A stretch of 64,000 bases of DNA from Mycolicibacter kumamotonensis (GCF_002086285.1 NZ_MVHU01000007.1:1-64000), one strand, 5' to 3'. Shown: positions 28,239 to 41,809, counted from the stretch's first letter. Notes: generated from the sequence alone by a model not told the origin. Program-made: numbers and translations.

Positions 28239-28847
28239 TCAGTGCGGTTCGGCGGCCCGGCGATCGGGGTCCAAGACGTCCACCCCGTCGGCCCGCCAGG
28301 CTTCCCGCATCGCATCAGCCCCCTTGAGCCGCACCCAGGCCGCCTCGGTGGCGGTGATCGGGGTGGCCGAGAAGAACCGCACCGGCTCGCGCGGGGGCTC
28401 CAGGGGCAGCTCGGCGATGTCACTCTCGCCCAACAGCACGGCGGTGAACGGCACCGCCCCCGACTGCCGGCTCCACAGCGGCCCGCCGAGGTCCATCAGC
28501 GCGTCGGGTGTCAACACCACGCCCTCCACCACCGGCGCTGCGGCCACCGCGGCAAGGCTTCGGGCCAGCCCGGCGTCCGAACCCGAAACCCGCAGCCGCA
28601 GAACCACTTCCCCACGGGGTCCGTGCACCGGGTCGGCCAGGATCTGGCCCGGATCCCCCATCGGATGCCGCGAGCAGCCCACCGAGACGTAGTGCACCAT
28701 CCGGTCGGGGCCGGGACCGAACCGCAACACCTCGATGGGCTCGACACCCAGGAACGTCACCCGCGCGGTATCGGGCTGCGACGTGATGCCCGCGGCGGCG
28801 AAGTGCGCCCGCAGGTGTTCGCGCACCCGCTCCAGATCGTCGCTCAC
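28239..28847 (-). CDS. Suppressor-of-fused (SUFU)-like domain protein
   Basis: About 202 residues. I recognise the layout of bacterial SUFU-domain proteins: an N-terminal helix ([13 protein letters not shown]), then [20 protein letters not shown] and HPMG, and near the C-terminus [18 protein letters not shown]. No catalytic residues are known for the family, and a role in contact-dependent or immunity-type modules has been proposed elsewhere. Its ATG overlaps the sugC stop (ATGA), so it is the coupled fifth gene of the lpqY-sugABC operon. Whether it aids trehalose uptake or only shares the transcript is unknown. The family call is from memory. Confidence 0.65.
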   Translation of the reverse strand: MSDDLERVREHLRAHFAAAGITSQPDTARVTFLGVEPIEVLRFGPGPDRMVHYVSVGCSRHPMGDPGQILADPVHGPRGEVVLRLRVSGSDAGLARSLAAVAAAPVVEGVVLTPDALMDLGGPLWSRQSGAVPFTAVLLGESDIAELPLEPPREPVRFFSATPITATEAAWVRLKGADAMREAWRADGVDVLDPDRRAAEPH

Positions 28848-29989
28848 CGGCCGACCGGGGCGACGCTGAGGTTGACCCCGGACGCGGCGTCGAACACCAC
28901 CACCTGGGTGGGGTCCAGGGCCAGCTCGATGGGCTGGCCGCCAGCCGCCCTCGACGCCGCCGGAACCCGTGCCACCAGCTCGCTTTCAGCGGAAGTGTCG
29001 GCCGGCTCGTTCGGGGTGAAATACAGGTACTTGTCGGCGCCCAGCGATTCGACGAGGTCGACGCGGGCCCCGAACGTCACCGCCCGACCGCGCTGCGCGT
29101 CATCGAGCAGCGCGGCGTCACCGAGGTGCTCGGGGCGCACCCCGATGACCACCTCACCGCCGGCCGGTGCGGGATGCTTGCCGATTGATTCGCGAATCGT
29201 CGCGCTCAGCGGGACTTCGCCGAACGGCAGTCGGGCACCGGTCGGGGTCAAGGAGCCGGGGAAGAAGTTCATCGCCGGCGAGCCCACGAATCCGGCGACG
29301 AACAGATTCGCCGGCCGCTGGTAGAGCTCGTCGGGGGTGCCGATCTGTTGCGCGATCCCGCCGTGCATCACCATCACCCGGTCGCCGAGCGTCATCGCCT
29401 CGGTCTGGTCGTGGGTGACGTAGACGGTGGTGGTGCCCAGCCGGCGCTGCAGCCGGGCGATCTCGCTGCGCATCTGCACCCGCAGTTTGGCGTCCAGGTT
29501 CGACAGCGGCTCGTCCATCAGGAATGCCTTGGGGTGCCGCACGATCGCTCGCCCCATGGCGACCCGCTGACGCTGCCCACCGGAGAGCTGCGACGGCTTG
29601 CGGTCCAGAAGCTCGGTCAGGTCAAGGATTTTGGCGACTTCGGCTACTTTCTCGGCGATCTGCGCCTTCTTCATCTTGGCCAGGGTCAACGGGAATGCGA
29701 TGTTGCCCCGCACCGTCATGTGCGGGTAGAGCGCGTAGGACTGGAACACCATCGCGATGTCGCGGTCCTTGGGCGCGCGTTCGTTGACCCGCTCGCCACC
29801 GATGCGCAGCTCCCCCGAGGTGATCTCCTCCAAACCGGCGATCATGTTCAGCGTGGTGGATTTTCCGCAGCCGGACGGGCCCACCAGGATGATGAACTCA
29901 CCGTCGGCGATGCTCAGCGACAGGTCTTTGACCGCCACGGCGCCGTCGGGGTAGCTCTTGGTGATGTGGAGGAGTTCGATCTCTGCCAT
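28844..29989 (-). CDS. sugC: Trehalose import ABC ATPase SugC
   Basis: About 381 residues, a MalK-type ATPase. Walker A is GPSGCGKST near residues 37-45, Q-loop [12 protein letters not shown], signature LSGGQRQR near 134, Walker [13 protein letters not shown], and switch [10 protein letters not shown]-terminal OB-type regulatory domain ([12 protein letters not shown]) follows, as in sugar importers. It energises uptake of trehalose released during mycolate transfer, a function established for LpqY-SugABC in mycobacteria. It lies 4 bp after sugB and overlaps the SUFU-like gene. Confidence 0.95.
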   Translation of the reverse strand: MAEIELLHITKSYPDGAVAVKDLSLSIADGEFIILVGPSGCGKSTTLNMIAGLEEITSGELRIGGERVNERAPKDRDIAMVFQSYALYPHMTVRGNIAFPLTLAKMKKAQIAEKVAEVAKILDLTELLDRKPSQLSGGQRQRVAMGRAIVRHPKAFLMDEPLSNLDAKLRVQMRSEIARLQRRLGTTTVYVTHDQTEAMTLGDRVMVMHGGIAQQIGTPDELYQRPANLFVAGFVGSPAMNFFPGSLTPTGARLPFGEVPLSATIRESIGKHPAPAGGEVVIGVRPEHLGDAALLDDAQRGRAVTFGARVDLVESLGADKYLYFTPNEPADTSAESELVARVPAASRAAGGQPIELALDPTQVVVFDAASGVNLSVAPVGR

Positions 29990-29993
29990 CGGC

Positions 29994-30817
29994 TTATCCC
30001 TTCACCGCGCCGGAGGTCAGTCCCGCCACGATCCGTCGTTGGAAAATTAGAACAAAGATGATGATCGGCACCGTGATCACCATCGCGCCGGCCGCGATCG
30101 AGCCGGTCGGCTCCTCGAACTGCGAACTGCCGGTGAAGTTCGCGATCGCCACCGGTGCGGTCACCGAAGCCTTGGTCGCCGTCAGCGACAACGCCAGCAG
30201 CAGGTCGTTCCAGGCGAAGATGAACACCAGGATCGCGGCGGTGACGATTCCCGGAGCCGCCAGCGGCGCGATCACCTTGCGGAACGCCTGGCCGGGAGTG
30301 GCGCCATCCATCTTGGCGGCCTTCTCCAGGTCCCACGGAATCTCGGCGAAGAACGCCGAGAGCGTGTAGATCGCCAGCGGCAGCGCAAACGTGATGTAGG
30401 GGATGATCAGACCCGGCCAGGTGTCGAACAGGCCGGTCGCCCGCTCGATGTTGAAAATCGGTGTCACCAGCGAGATCTGGGGGAACATCGCGATCAGCAG
30501 TGCGGCTCCGACCAGCAGCCGCTTGCCGGGGAAGTCCAGCCGCGCCACCGCGTAGGCGGCCATCGCGCCGATCACCACCGCGATCACCGTGGTGATCAGC
30601 CCGATGCCGACGGAGTTGACCAGCGCCGAGCTGAACACGTCCCCGGCGAAGATGCCGCGGTAGTTGTCCAGGGTCACCGATGAGGGAATCAGCTTGCCGT
30701 CCTTGACCGTCGAGGTCGGCTTCAGTGACAGCGACAGGATCCACAGCACCGGCACCAGCGCGTAGACCACCACCGCCAGGTCGATGATCAGCCAGGCGGT
30801 GCGGCGGCGGACATCGG

Positions 30818-30821
<4 letters not shown>
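29994..30821 (-). CDS. sugB: Trehalose import ABC permease SugB
   Basis: About 275 residues with six predicted transmembrane helices, a MalG-type permease. The first helix is [20 protein letters not shown], followed by a periplasmic loop. The EAA coupling motif for the ATPase is [26 protein letters not shown] near residues 170-195 (shown in part). With SugA it forms the membrane channel of the trehalose recycler. It overlaps sugA by 4 bp and is followed by sugC 4 bp later, so tight translational coupling is expected. Confidence 0.95.
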
Positions 30822-33713
<2,892 letters not shown>

Positions 33714-33796
33714 GGGGTTTCACTCTCCTCGCTCCGGGAAGTCTCCGGGATGGCGGTCGGGCACTGCGTGCACATCGTGGGCCAAGGCGCATCCGC

Positions 33797-33802
33797 TAGG
33801 TT
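33797..33802 (+). promoter_or_regulatory. -10 box (TAGGTT) for a leaderless start
   Basis: TAGGTT ends seven bases before ATG 33810, with no ribosome binding site between. It fixes the start of the DUF4190-type protein and rejects the longer in-frame readings. Confidence 0.55.
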
Positions 33803-33809
33803 GAACAGC

Positions 33810-34427
33810 ATGACAGCTCCCGGCGAGGATTCTGGCGAGAATCCACGAGCCAATGCCGATCAACCCTGGGCGGACGCGGGTGCGTCCGGGCCGGAACAGG
33901 GTGGCTGGCCCTATCCGTCGGGCTTCGACTCCTATCCTCCCTCGGCTCCCGGTTACCCGCCGGGCGGATTTCCACCGCCGCCCCCGGGCGGATTTCCACC
34001 GCCCCCACCGGGGAGCGGTTATCCGCCCCGATTCGACGCACCGCCCGGCGGCTACCCGCCGCCTCCCCCGGGCTACGGCGCACCGAACGAGTACCCGGGC
34101 TTCGGCACACCACCCGGTTACCCACCCGGCTACGGCCCACCACCGGCCTACCCGCCGGGGGGCTACGGCACGCCGTATCCGGGCGGCTACTTCAATCCGG
34201 GCCAGCCGCAGAAGACCAACGTCTTGGCGATCAGCTCCCTGATCGTCGCACTGCTCGGCCTGGTGTTCTGGCCGCTGGCGCTGGTCGGCACCGTGCTGGG
34301 GGTCGTCGCGCTGAGCCAGATCAAGCGGACCGGCGAGGCCGGGCATGGCATCGCGGTGGCCGGCACCGCCGTCGGCGTGGCCGCGGTGGTTCTGTCCTTC
34401 ATCCTCGCGATGGTCGCGCTGAACTGA
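33810..34427 (+). CDS. Proline/glycine-rich membrane protein with DUF4190 domain (Rv1233c-like)
   Basis: About 205 residues. Residues 30-130 are low-complexity Pro/Gly/Tyr repeats (GGFPPPPPG and PPGYGPP units). The C-terminus has two hydrophobic helices joined by ALSQIKRTGEAGHGIAVAG, the hallmark of DUF4190 (LALSQIKRTG). The Pro-rich head is cytoplasmic or cell-wall facing; topology is not decided by sequence alone. Function is unknown. It corresponds to Rv1233c, is divergent from the stress-domain membrane protein gene and converges on the CoA-ester lyase gene. Confidence 0.82.
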   Translation: MTAPGEDSGENPRANADQPWADAGASGPEQGGWPYPSGFDSYPPSAPGYPPGGFPPPPPGGFPPPPPGSGYPPRFDAPPGGYPPPPPGYGAPNEYPGFGTPPGYPPGYGPPPAYPPGGYGTPYPGGYFNPGQPQKTNVLAISSLIVALLGLVFWPLALVGTVLGVVALSQIKRTGEAGHGIAVAGTAVGVAAVVLSFILAMVALN

Positions 34428-34442
34428 TCAGCCCGGATACGC

Positions 34443-35408
34443 CTAGGCCGGCGGCTCGAACGGCGGCGCCTCGCGGCGCATTCCGGCCGCCCGGCCCTTG
34501 CCTGCCACCACCAATGCCATCTTGCGGCTGGCCTCGTCGAGCATCTCGTCGCCGAGCATCACCGCGCCGCGGGCGCCGCCGGCATGTGAGGTGTGCCAGG
34601 CGTAGGCCTCCAGGATCAGCTCGGCATGGTCGTACTCGGCCTGCCTGGGGCTGAAGATCTCGTTGCCCGCCGCGATCTGGTCCGGGTGCAACACCCATTT
34701 GCCGTCGAAACCGAGGGCGGCGGAGCGCCCTGCCACCCGTCGGAACGCCTCGACGTCGCGGACCTTGAGGTAGGGCCCGTCCACGGCGGCGATCCCGTGG
34801 GCGCGGGCGGCGACCAGGATGGTCATCAGCACGTGGTGATAGGCGTCGCCCTCGGTGTAGCCCTCCGGCTGCTCACCGACCTCCAGGGTGCGGGTGTTGA
34901 GGCTGGCCATCAGGTCGGCCGGCCCGAGCACCAGCGCCTGCACCCGCGGCGCCGCGGCGATCGCGTTGATGTTCATCAGCCCGCGGGCGTCCTCGATCTG
35001 GGCGTCGATGCCGATCTGCCCGACCGGCAGCCCGTGAACGGTCTCCAGCTGGGTCAACAACAGGTCGAGGGCCTGCACGTGGGATGCGTCGGACACCTTG
35101 GGCAGCACGATCACGTCGAGTCGGGTGCCGGCGGCGCCGACAGCCGCGACCACCTCGATCAGATCCGCGTGGGTCCACGGCGTGGTCCAGTCGTTGACCC
35201 GCACGCCCAGCAGCGGCGCCGCCCAGTCCTGCGCCGTGAGTGCCTCGGCCACCTGCGCCCGGGCCTGCTCCTTGGCGGCGGGGGCGACGGCGTCCTCCAG
35301 ATCGAGGAAGACCTCATCGGCGGGCAGACCCTTGGCCTTCTCGATCATCTTCTGGCTGCTGCCCGGTACCGACAGGCAGGTACGGCGGGGGCGATATGCG
35401 TTGGTCAC
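34443..35408 (-). CDS. CoA-ester lyase (CitE-like, HpcH/HpaI family)
   Basis: About 321 residues. The N-terminal RRTCLSVPGSSQKMIEKAKG, then DEVFLDLEDAVAP, IVLPKVSDASHV, IDAQIEDARGLMNI and FDGKWVLHPDQI are the usual blocks of CitE/L-malyl-CoA lyase TIM barrels. Conserved Arg and acidic residues bind CoA and Mg2+. Members cleave or hydrolyse malyl-, citramalyl- or citryl-CoA; the lack of neighbouring citrate lyase subunits argues against a true citrate lyase beta chain. It is divergent from the MgtE-like gene, whose ATG lies only 24 bp away. I do not recall it between Rv1233c and Rv1232c in M. tuberculosis. Confidence 0.85.
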   Translation of the reverse strand: MTNAYRPRRTCLSVPGSSQKMIEKAKGLPADEVFLDLEDAVAPAAKEQARAQVAEALTAQDWAAPLLGVRVNDWTTPWTHADLIEVVAAVGAAGTRLDVIVLPKVSDASHVQALDLLLTQLETVHGLPVGQIGIDAQIEDARGLMNINAIAAAPRVQALVLGPADLMASLNTRTLEVGEQPEGYTEGDAYHHVLMTILVAARAHGIAAVDGPYLKVRDVEAFRRVAGRSAALGFDGKWVLHPDQIAAGNEIFSPRQAEYDHAELILEAYAWHTSHAGGARGAVMLGDEMLDEASRKMALVVAGKGRAAGMRREAPPFEPPA

Positions 35409-35419
35409 CTAAACACTCC

Positions 35420-35425
35420 TACCCT
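35420..35425 (+). promoter_or_regulatory. -10 box (TACCCT) for a leaderless start
   Basis: TACCCT ends seven bases before ATG 35433 and lies just 12 bases from the divergent lyase start codon. No Shine-Dalgarno sequence intervenes. Confidence 0.55.
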
Positions 35426-35432
35426 TTCAACC

Positions 35433-36731
35433 ATGGCGTCGAGCAACAGGGTTTACGCAGCGCGCCTCGCGCGGATGCTGGTGCTGGGCCCGTTCGGTGA
35501 ATCCGTCGGGCGGGTTCGCGACGTCGTACTCAGTCTCAGCATTGTGCGTCAGCAGCCGCGTGTCCTGGGACTCGTCGTCGAATTGCCCACCCGCAGACGC
35601 ATCTTCGTGCCGATTCTGCGGGTCGCGGCGATCGAGCCCAACGCCGTCACCCTCAACACCGGAACGGTGTCGTTGCGCAAGTTCAACCAGCGGCCCGGTG
35701 AGGTCCTGGCGCTGGGGCAGGTCCTCGACACCAAGGTGCGGGTCACCGATCCCGAGCTGCCGGAGCTGGCCGGCGTCGACGTGACGATCACCGACCTGGC
35801 GCTCGAGCAGAGCCGCACTCGCGACTGGCTGGTCACGCGGATCGCGGTCCGGCACTCCCGGCGGCTGGGCCGGCGCGCCGCCGTCCACATCGTGGACTGG
35901 CACAACGTGCAGGGCCTGACCCCGTCCGCGCTGGCCATGCCCGGGCAGGGCGTCGCACAGCTGCTGCAGCAATTCGAGGGCTGGCGGCCGATCGAGGTGG
36001 CCGACGCCATCCGCGAACTGCCACCCAAGCGCCGCTACGAGGTGATCAACGCGCTGGACAATGCGCGGCTGGCCGACATCCTGCAGGAGCTGCCCGAGGA
36101 GCGCCAGGCCGTCGTGCTGGGCCAGCTGGGCACCGAACGCGCCGCCGACGTGCTGGAGGAGATGGATCCCGACGACGCCGCGGACCTGCTCGGCGTGATG
36201 AACCCCACCGAGGCCGAGGCACTGCTGGCGCGGATGGACCCCGACGACTCCGACCCGGTGCGCCGCCTGCTGGAGCACTCCCCCGACACCGCGGGCGGGC
36301 TCATGACCTCCAATCCGGTGGTGCTGACCGCCGACACCTCGGTCGCCGAGGCGCTGGCCCGGGTCCGCGACCCCGACCTGACTCCCGCGCTGGCCTCGCT
36401 GGTCTTTGTGACCCGAGCCCCCACCGCCACTCCGACCGGCCACTACCTGGGCTGCATCCCGCTGCAGCGGCTGCTGCGGGTGCCCCCCGCCGACCTCATC
36501 GGCGGGATCGTCGACTCCGACCTGCCCGTACTGAATCCGGAGGTGTCGCTGGCCGAGCTGACCCGCTACTTCGCCGCCTACAATCTGCTCTGCGGGCCGG
36601 TGCTCGACGAGCAGAATCACCTCCTGGGCGCGGTGACGGTCGACGACGTGCTGGACCACCTGCTGCCGCGTGATTGGCGCGAAACCCCCGAGCCGGATCT
36701 GGGGCCGAAACTCGCCGGGAGGCCGTCGTGA
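35433..36731 (+). CDS. Soluble MgtE-N/CBS domain protein with PRC-like head (Rv1232c-like)
   Basis: About 432 residues. The first 110 residues look like a PRC-barrel or related beta domain (LARMLVLGPFGESVGRVRDV). The central region is an MgtE intracellular N superhelix with repeats such as IREL, ILQELPEERQAVVLGQL and MDPDDAADLLGVM. A CBS pair follows (GGLMTSNPVVLTADTSVAEA and LLGAVTVDDVLDHLLP). The membrane MgtE channel domain is absent, so this is a sensor-like or regulatory protein rather than a Mg2+ channel. It is coupled to the DUF1003 gene by a GTGA overlap and corresponds to Rv1232c. Confidence 0.87.
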   Translation: MASSNRVYAARLARMLVLGPFGESVGRVRDVVLSLSIVRQQPRVLGLVVELPTRRRIFVPILRVAAIEPNAVTLNTGTVSLRKFNQRPGEVLALGQVLDTKVRVTDPELPELAGVDVTITDLALEQSRTRDWLVTRIAVRHSRRLGRRAAVHIVDWHNVQGLTPSALAMPGQGVAQLLQQFEGWRPIEVADAIRELPPKRRYEVINALDNARLADILQELPEERQAVVLGQLGTERAADVLEEMDPDDAADLLGVMNPTEAEALLARMDPDDSDPVRRLLEHSPDTAGGLMTSNPVVLTADTSVAEALARVRDPDLTPALASLVFVTRAPTATPTGHYLGCIPLQRLLRVPPADLIGGIVDSDLPVLNPEVSLAELTRYFAAYNLLCGPVLDEQNHLLGAVTVDDVLDHLLPRDWRETPEPDLGPKLAGRPS

Positions 36732-37270
36732 CCGACCGCTCGTCATCGCAGCGGCTCTCCACGCCGCGCACCTCGCGCCTGCCCAGCCTCCGCATGGACC
36801 CCGACGCCCTGGGCCGGTTCACCGAGTCGGTGGCACGGTTCTTCGGCACCGGGCGCTACCTGGCGATCCAGACCGTGCTGGTGGCGGGATGGATCCTGCT
36901 GAACATCTACGCGGTCAGCCTGCGCTGGGACCCCTACCCGTTCATCCTGCTCAACCTGGCCTTCTCCACCCAGGCCGCCTACGCCGCGCCGCTGATCCTG
37001 CTGGCCCAGAACCGGCAGGAGAACCGCGACCGGGTCAGCCTGGACGAAGATCGCCGCCGGGCCGCGCAGACCAAGGCCGACACCGAGTACCTGGCCCGGG
37101 AACTGGCGTCGTTGCGGTTGGCGGTCGGCGAGGTGGCCACCCGCGACTACCTGCACCACGAACTCGAGCGGGTCCGGGAATTGCTCGAGGACATGCGCGC
37201 CGAACCCGATCCTCCCGCCTCCGAGCCCGCGCCCAGCCGGCCGGCTTTACCCCGCGACGGGCGCTCATAA
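36728..37270 (+). CDS. DUF1003 membrane protein (Rv1231c-like)
   Basis: About 180 residues from GTG 36728, which overlaps the preceding stop (GTGA). The DUF1003 core is clear: RFTESVARFFGTGRYLAIQT, helix VLVAGWILLNIYAV, then DPYPFILLNLAFSTQAAYAA and APLILLAQNRQ. Two transmembrane helices are followed by a charged C-terminal coiled-coil-like segment (residues 120-160). Biochemical function is unknown. The fixed coupling to an MgtE-N/CBS protein suggests a joint role in divalent-cation handling; this is inference. Confidence 0.88.
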   Translation: MTDRSSSQRLSTPRTSRLPSLRMDPDALGRFTESVARFFGTGRYLAIQTVLVAGWILLNIYAVSLRWDPYPFILLNLAFSTQAAYAAPLILLAQNRQENRDRVSLDEDRRRAAQTKADTEYLARELASLRLAVGEVATRDYLHHELERVRELLEDMRAEPDPPASEPAPSRPALPRDGRS

Positions 37271-37378
37271 TCGGCACCAGCGGCACCGGTGTTGGGTATG
37301 GTGACCTAGTTCACGGAGTCGACCCGGCTCCACCGAGGCTCTACCACTGCCGTAGCAAGGCGGACAAGGGGCGGTCGA

Positions 37379-38683
37379 GTGCCTACAGGGGGCGGCGCAG
37401 CCGAGCACCTGTCACGCGCGGCCAGATGCCGGCGGGCGGTCCGCGCTGCGCTGCGGCCCGCGTTCGGCCTGACCTTCATCACCCCGCTGGTGTTCGCCGG
37501 TGCCGTCGGCGCAACGCCACGTTCCCCGTCGACATCGCTGCCCCTGCGCAACGCCGCCGTGACCCCGCTGGCGGCCGCGGTCAGCACCGGCTCCTCCGGG
37601 CACTCCTCGGGGCCGGCTGTCGTCGCGGTGCCGCGCCAGCAGCCGAACCTGCACGTGGCGGCGGGCGCCCCGTCGGCGCAGCCGGCGGCCGTCGTCTACG
37701 CGCCGGGCACGTTGGGCATTCCCAAGACGGCGCTGGCGGCCTACCGCAACGCCGAACATCAGATGGCGGTCGCCGCCCCCGAATGCGGGATCAGCTGGAA
37801 TCTGCTGGCCGGTATCGGCCGCATCGAATCGAGGCATGCCAACGACGGCGCCACCGACGCGCGCGGCACGGCGCTACAGCCGATCTACGGGCCGACGCTG
37901 GACGGTTCGCTACCGGGAAACGAAGTCATCGTGGCCAGCAGCGCCCCCGGACGCGTCGTCTACGCCCGCGCCATGGGGCCGATGCAGTTTCTGCCCGGAA
38001 CCTGGTCGCGTTACGCCGCCGACGGGGACGGCGACGGCAGGGCCGACCCGCAGAACATCTACGACGCGACGCTGGCGGCAGCACGGTATTTGTGCAGCGG
38101 CGGTCTCAACCTGCGCGAGCAGTCGCAGGTGCTGACCGCGATCCTGCGCTACAACAACTCGATGGCCTATGCGGAGAACGTGATGGGCTGGGCGGCGGCC
38201 TACGCCACCGGGGTGGCTCCGGTGGATCTGCCACCGATCATCGGACCGGCACCGCCGATCGCGGACCTGCACCTCGAGCACCTGGAACACCCGGAGGGTC
38301 TCGGCCCGGAATCGATCAGCCTGCACGGGATGGCCCAGCTCGACCACACCGCGGGTTCCTCCCTGATCGACCTGGGCCAGTCGAGCACGCTGCCGTGGGC
38401 CCCGCAGTGGATGACCTCCGGCGAGCCGCAGCTGCCCCGTCCCTCGGCGGCCTGCCGGATGATCTGCCTCGAGCCGCAGGCCGGGACCACCCCGGCGGCG
38501 CCGGCCACCGCGCCGGACGCGCACCCGGCGCCGATGCCGCCCTACGCCGTCGCGCCGGCAGGGGCCCCGGACGAGGCGCCGCAAGCGCCCGCCCCCGCAC
38601 CGGCTCAAGCGCCCGCCCCGGCGCCGGCACAGGCCCCCGCGGCGGGGCCGCCGGAGGCACCGCAGGCGGCCCCACCGGCGTGA
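37379..38683 (+). CDS. Secreted lytic transglycosylase-like protein (Rv1230c-like)
   Basis: About 434 residues from GTG 37379. An N-terminal basic and hydrophobic segment (about residues 15-45, GLTFITPLVFAGAVGA) is a signal or anchor. From about residue 115 a soluble transglycosylase fold is seen: CGISWNLLAGIGRIESRHAN, with the catalytic Glu in IES, then ARAMGPMQFLPGTWSRYAADGDGDG, PQNIYDATLAAARYLCSGG and ILRYNNSMAYAENVM. It would cleave peptidoglycan glycan strands outside the membrane. The last 70 residues are a Pro/Ala-rich tail with repeated PAPAPAQA, possibly a cell-wall spanner. It corresponds to Rv1230c. Confidence 0.87.
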   Translation: MPTGGGAAEHLSRAARCRRAVRAALRPAFGLTFITPLVFAGAVGATPRSPSTSLPLRNAAVTPLAAAVSTGSSGHSSGPAVVAVPRQQPNLHVAAGAPSAQPAAVVYAPGTLGIPKTALAAYRNAEHQMAVAAPECGISWNLLAGIGRIESRHANDGATDARGTALQPIYGPTLDGSLPGNEVIVASSAPGRVVYARAMGPMQFLPGTWSRYAADGDGDGRADPQNIYDATLAAARYLCSGGLNLREQSQVLTAILRYNNSMAYAENVMGWAAAYATGVAPVDLPPIIGPAPPIADLHLEHLEHPEGLGPESISLHGMAQLDHTAGSSLIDLGQSSTLPWAPQWMTSGEPQLPRPSAACRMICLEPQAGTTPAAPATAPDAHPAPMPPYAVAPAGAPDEAPQAPAPAPAQAPAPAPAQAPAAGPPEAPQAAPPA

Positions 38684-38718
38684 CCAAGAGCGCAGTCCGG
38701 GGCTGACGCGCACTGGCT

Positions 38719-38724
38719 TAGACT
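38719..38724 (+). promoter_or_regulatory. -10 box (TAGACT) upstream of mrp
   Basis: TAGACT ends eight bases before ATG 38733. The start codon is at or within a base or two of the expected transcription start, so mrp is probably leaderless. Confidence 0.5.
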
Positions 38725-38732
38725 CGTCTTCG

Positions 38733-39887
38733 ATGTCCAAGACACAAGACGACACCGCAGCCCTGCACGACGCGATCTACGCCGCGCTGGGCACCGTGTT
38801 GGACCCCGATATTCAGCGTCCGATCACCGACCTGGGCATGGTCAAGAGCATCGAGATCGCCGACGACCGCAGCGTGCACGTCACGATCTACCTGACCATC
38901 GCCGGCTGTCCGATGAAAACCGAGATCACCAACATGGTGACCCGCGCGGTCAGCGACGTCCCCGGCACCGGTCCGGTCAAGGTGAGCCTGGACGTATTCA
39001 GCGACGAACAGCGCGCAGAACTGCGCAAACAGCTGCGCGGTGACGCCAAGGAACCGGTCATTCCGTTCGCCCAACCGGGCTCACTGACCAAGGTGTACGC
39101 GATCGCCTCGGGCAAGGGCGGCGTCGGAAAGTCCAGTGTCACAGTCAATCTCGCCGTGGCACTGGCCGAGCGCGGGCTGTCGGTCGGGGTGCTCGACGCC
39201 GACATCTACGGCCACTCGGTGCCGCGGATGATGGGCGTCACCGCGCTGCCCACCCAGGTCGACTCGATGATCATGCCGCCGATCGGCTACGGCGTGAAGG
39301 TGATCTCGATCGCGATGTTCACCAAGGGCAACACCCCGGTGGTCTGGCGGGGCCCGATGCTGCACCGCGCGTTGCAGCAGTTCCTCGCCGACGTCTACTG
39401 GGGCGACCTGGATGTGCTGTTGCTCGACCTGCCGCCGGGAACGGGTGACATCGCTATCTCGGTGGCCCAGCTGGTTCCCCCGGCCGAGATCCTGGTGGTA
39501 ACCACCCCGCAGCAGGCAGCCGCGGAGGTGGCCGAGCGGGCCGGGGCGATCGCCCTGCAGACCCGCCAGCAGGTCGTCGGCGTGGTGGAGAACATGGCCG
39601 GGCTGGCCATGCCCGACGGGTCCACCATGCACCTGTTCGGCGAGGGCGGCGGTGAACGGGTCGCCGAACGGCTGACCCGGGCCATGGGCCGCGACGTGCC
39701 GCTGCTGGGCCAGGTGCCGATCGACAGTGAGATGGTGACCGGCGGCGACTCCGGGTCTCCGGTGGTGCTCACCCCGGACTCGGTGGCCGGCAAGGAACTG
39801 CGCCGCATCGCCGATCAGCTGGCGACCCGGGGACGCGGCCTGGTCGGCATGTCGCTGGGGCTCAACACCGGCAACACCCAGCGCTGA
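38733..39887 (+). CDS. mrp: Mrp/NBP35-type P-loop ATPase, Fe-S cluster carrier
   Basis: About 384 residues. An N-terminal MIP18/DUF59-like domain (LDPDIQRPITDLGMVKSIE, IAGCPMKTEI) precedes a deviant Walker A GKGGVGKSS near residues 128-136 and LDADIYGHSVPRMMGV. LLLDLPPGTGDIAISVAQL follows. It is expected to bind and deliver Fe-S clusters in the cytosol. The usual C-terminal CPxC pair is missing: the stretch after VVENMAG reads LAMPDGSTMHLFGEGGG, and the only Cys in the protein is in the N-terminal domain. It corresponds to Rv1229c and converges on tatB with a 12-bp gap. Confidence 0.92.
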   Translation: MSKTQDDTAALHDAIYAALGTVLDPDIQRPITDLGMVKSIEIADDRSVHVTIYLTIAGCPMKTEITNMVTRAVSDVPGTGPVKVSLDVFSDEQRAELRKQLRGDAKEPVIPFAQPGSLTKVYAIASGKGGVGKSSVTVNLAVALAERGLSVGVLDADIYGHSVPRMMGVTALPTQVDSMIMPPIGYGVKVISIAMFTKGNTPVVWRGPMLHRALQQFLADVYWGDLDVLLLDLPPGTGDIAISVAQLVPPAEILVVTTPQQAAAEVAERAGAIALQTRQQVVGVVENMAGLAMPDGSTMHLFGEGGGERVAERLTRAMGRDVPLLGQVPIDSEMVTGGDSGSPVVLTPDSVAGKELRRIADQLATRGRGLVGMSLGLNTGNTQR

Positions 39888-39899
39888 ACCGCCTCCGGG

Positions 39900-40298
39900 T
39901 CAGGTCGCGTCGGCGTCGAACGGTGCGGGCGCCCCGGGCAGGCGCCTGGGGGCCGTGGGAGCCATGTCTGGCGCAGCTAGCGCGGTGCGCGGATCCTCGG
40001 CCAGGGAACTGACCGCGGTGAACAGCGAATCGTCCCCGTCGAGCAGATGCTTGGTCAACGCGGCCCGCGGTGTCATGCCGCGCAGCTTCTGCAATTCGCT
40101 CAGCGGCACGCGCAGGTCATCGAATTCCGGGCCCATCTCGTCGCGCAACTGATCGGTGGCATTGGTGACGTACTCGCGGGCCTGCCGCAACGCGGTCGCG
40201 GTCCAGCGGATCGCCCCCGGCAACCGCTCCGGGCCCAGGATCACCAACCCGACCACCACCAGGACCAGCATCTCGCCCCAGCCCACATTGGCGAACAT
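39900..40298 (-). CDS. tatB: Sec-independent translocase protein TatB
   Basis: About 132 residues. The N-terminal helix [18 protein letters not shown] with the GPERLP hinge is the TatA/B signature. An amphipathic helix (residues 25-55) and an acidic, Pro/Ala-rich tail follow. It works with TatC to recognise twin-arginine substrates at the membrane. Placement right after htrA, in the order sigE-rseA-htrA-tatB, is as in M. tuberculosis (Rv1221-Rv1224). The start ATG at 40298 is 11 bp after the htrA stop, so cotranscription is likely. Confidence 0.95.
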   Translation of the reverse strand: MFANVGWGEMLVLVVVGLVILGPERLPGAIRWTATALRQAREYVTNATDQLRDEMGPEFDDLRVPLSELQKLRGMTPRAALTKHLLDGDDSLFTAVSSLAEDPRTALAAPDMAPTAPRRLPGAPAPFDADAT

Positions 40299-40309
40299 CA
40301 GCCGAACAT

Positions 40310-41809
<1,500 letters not shown>

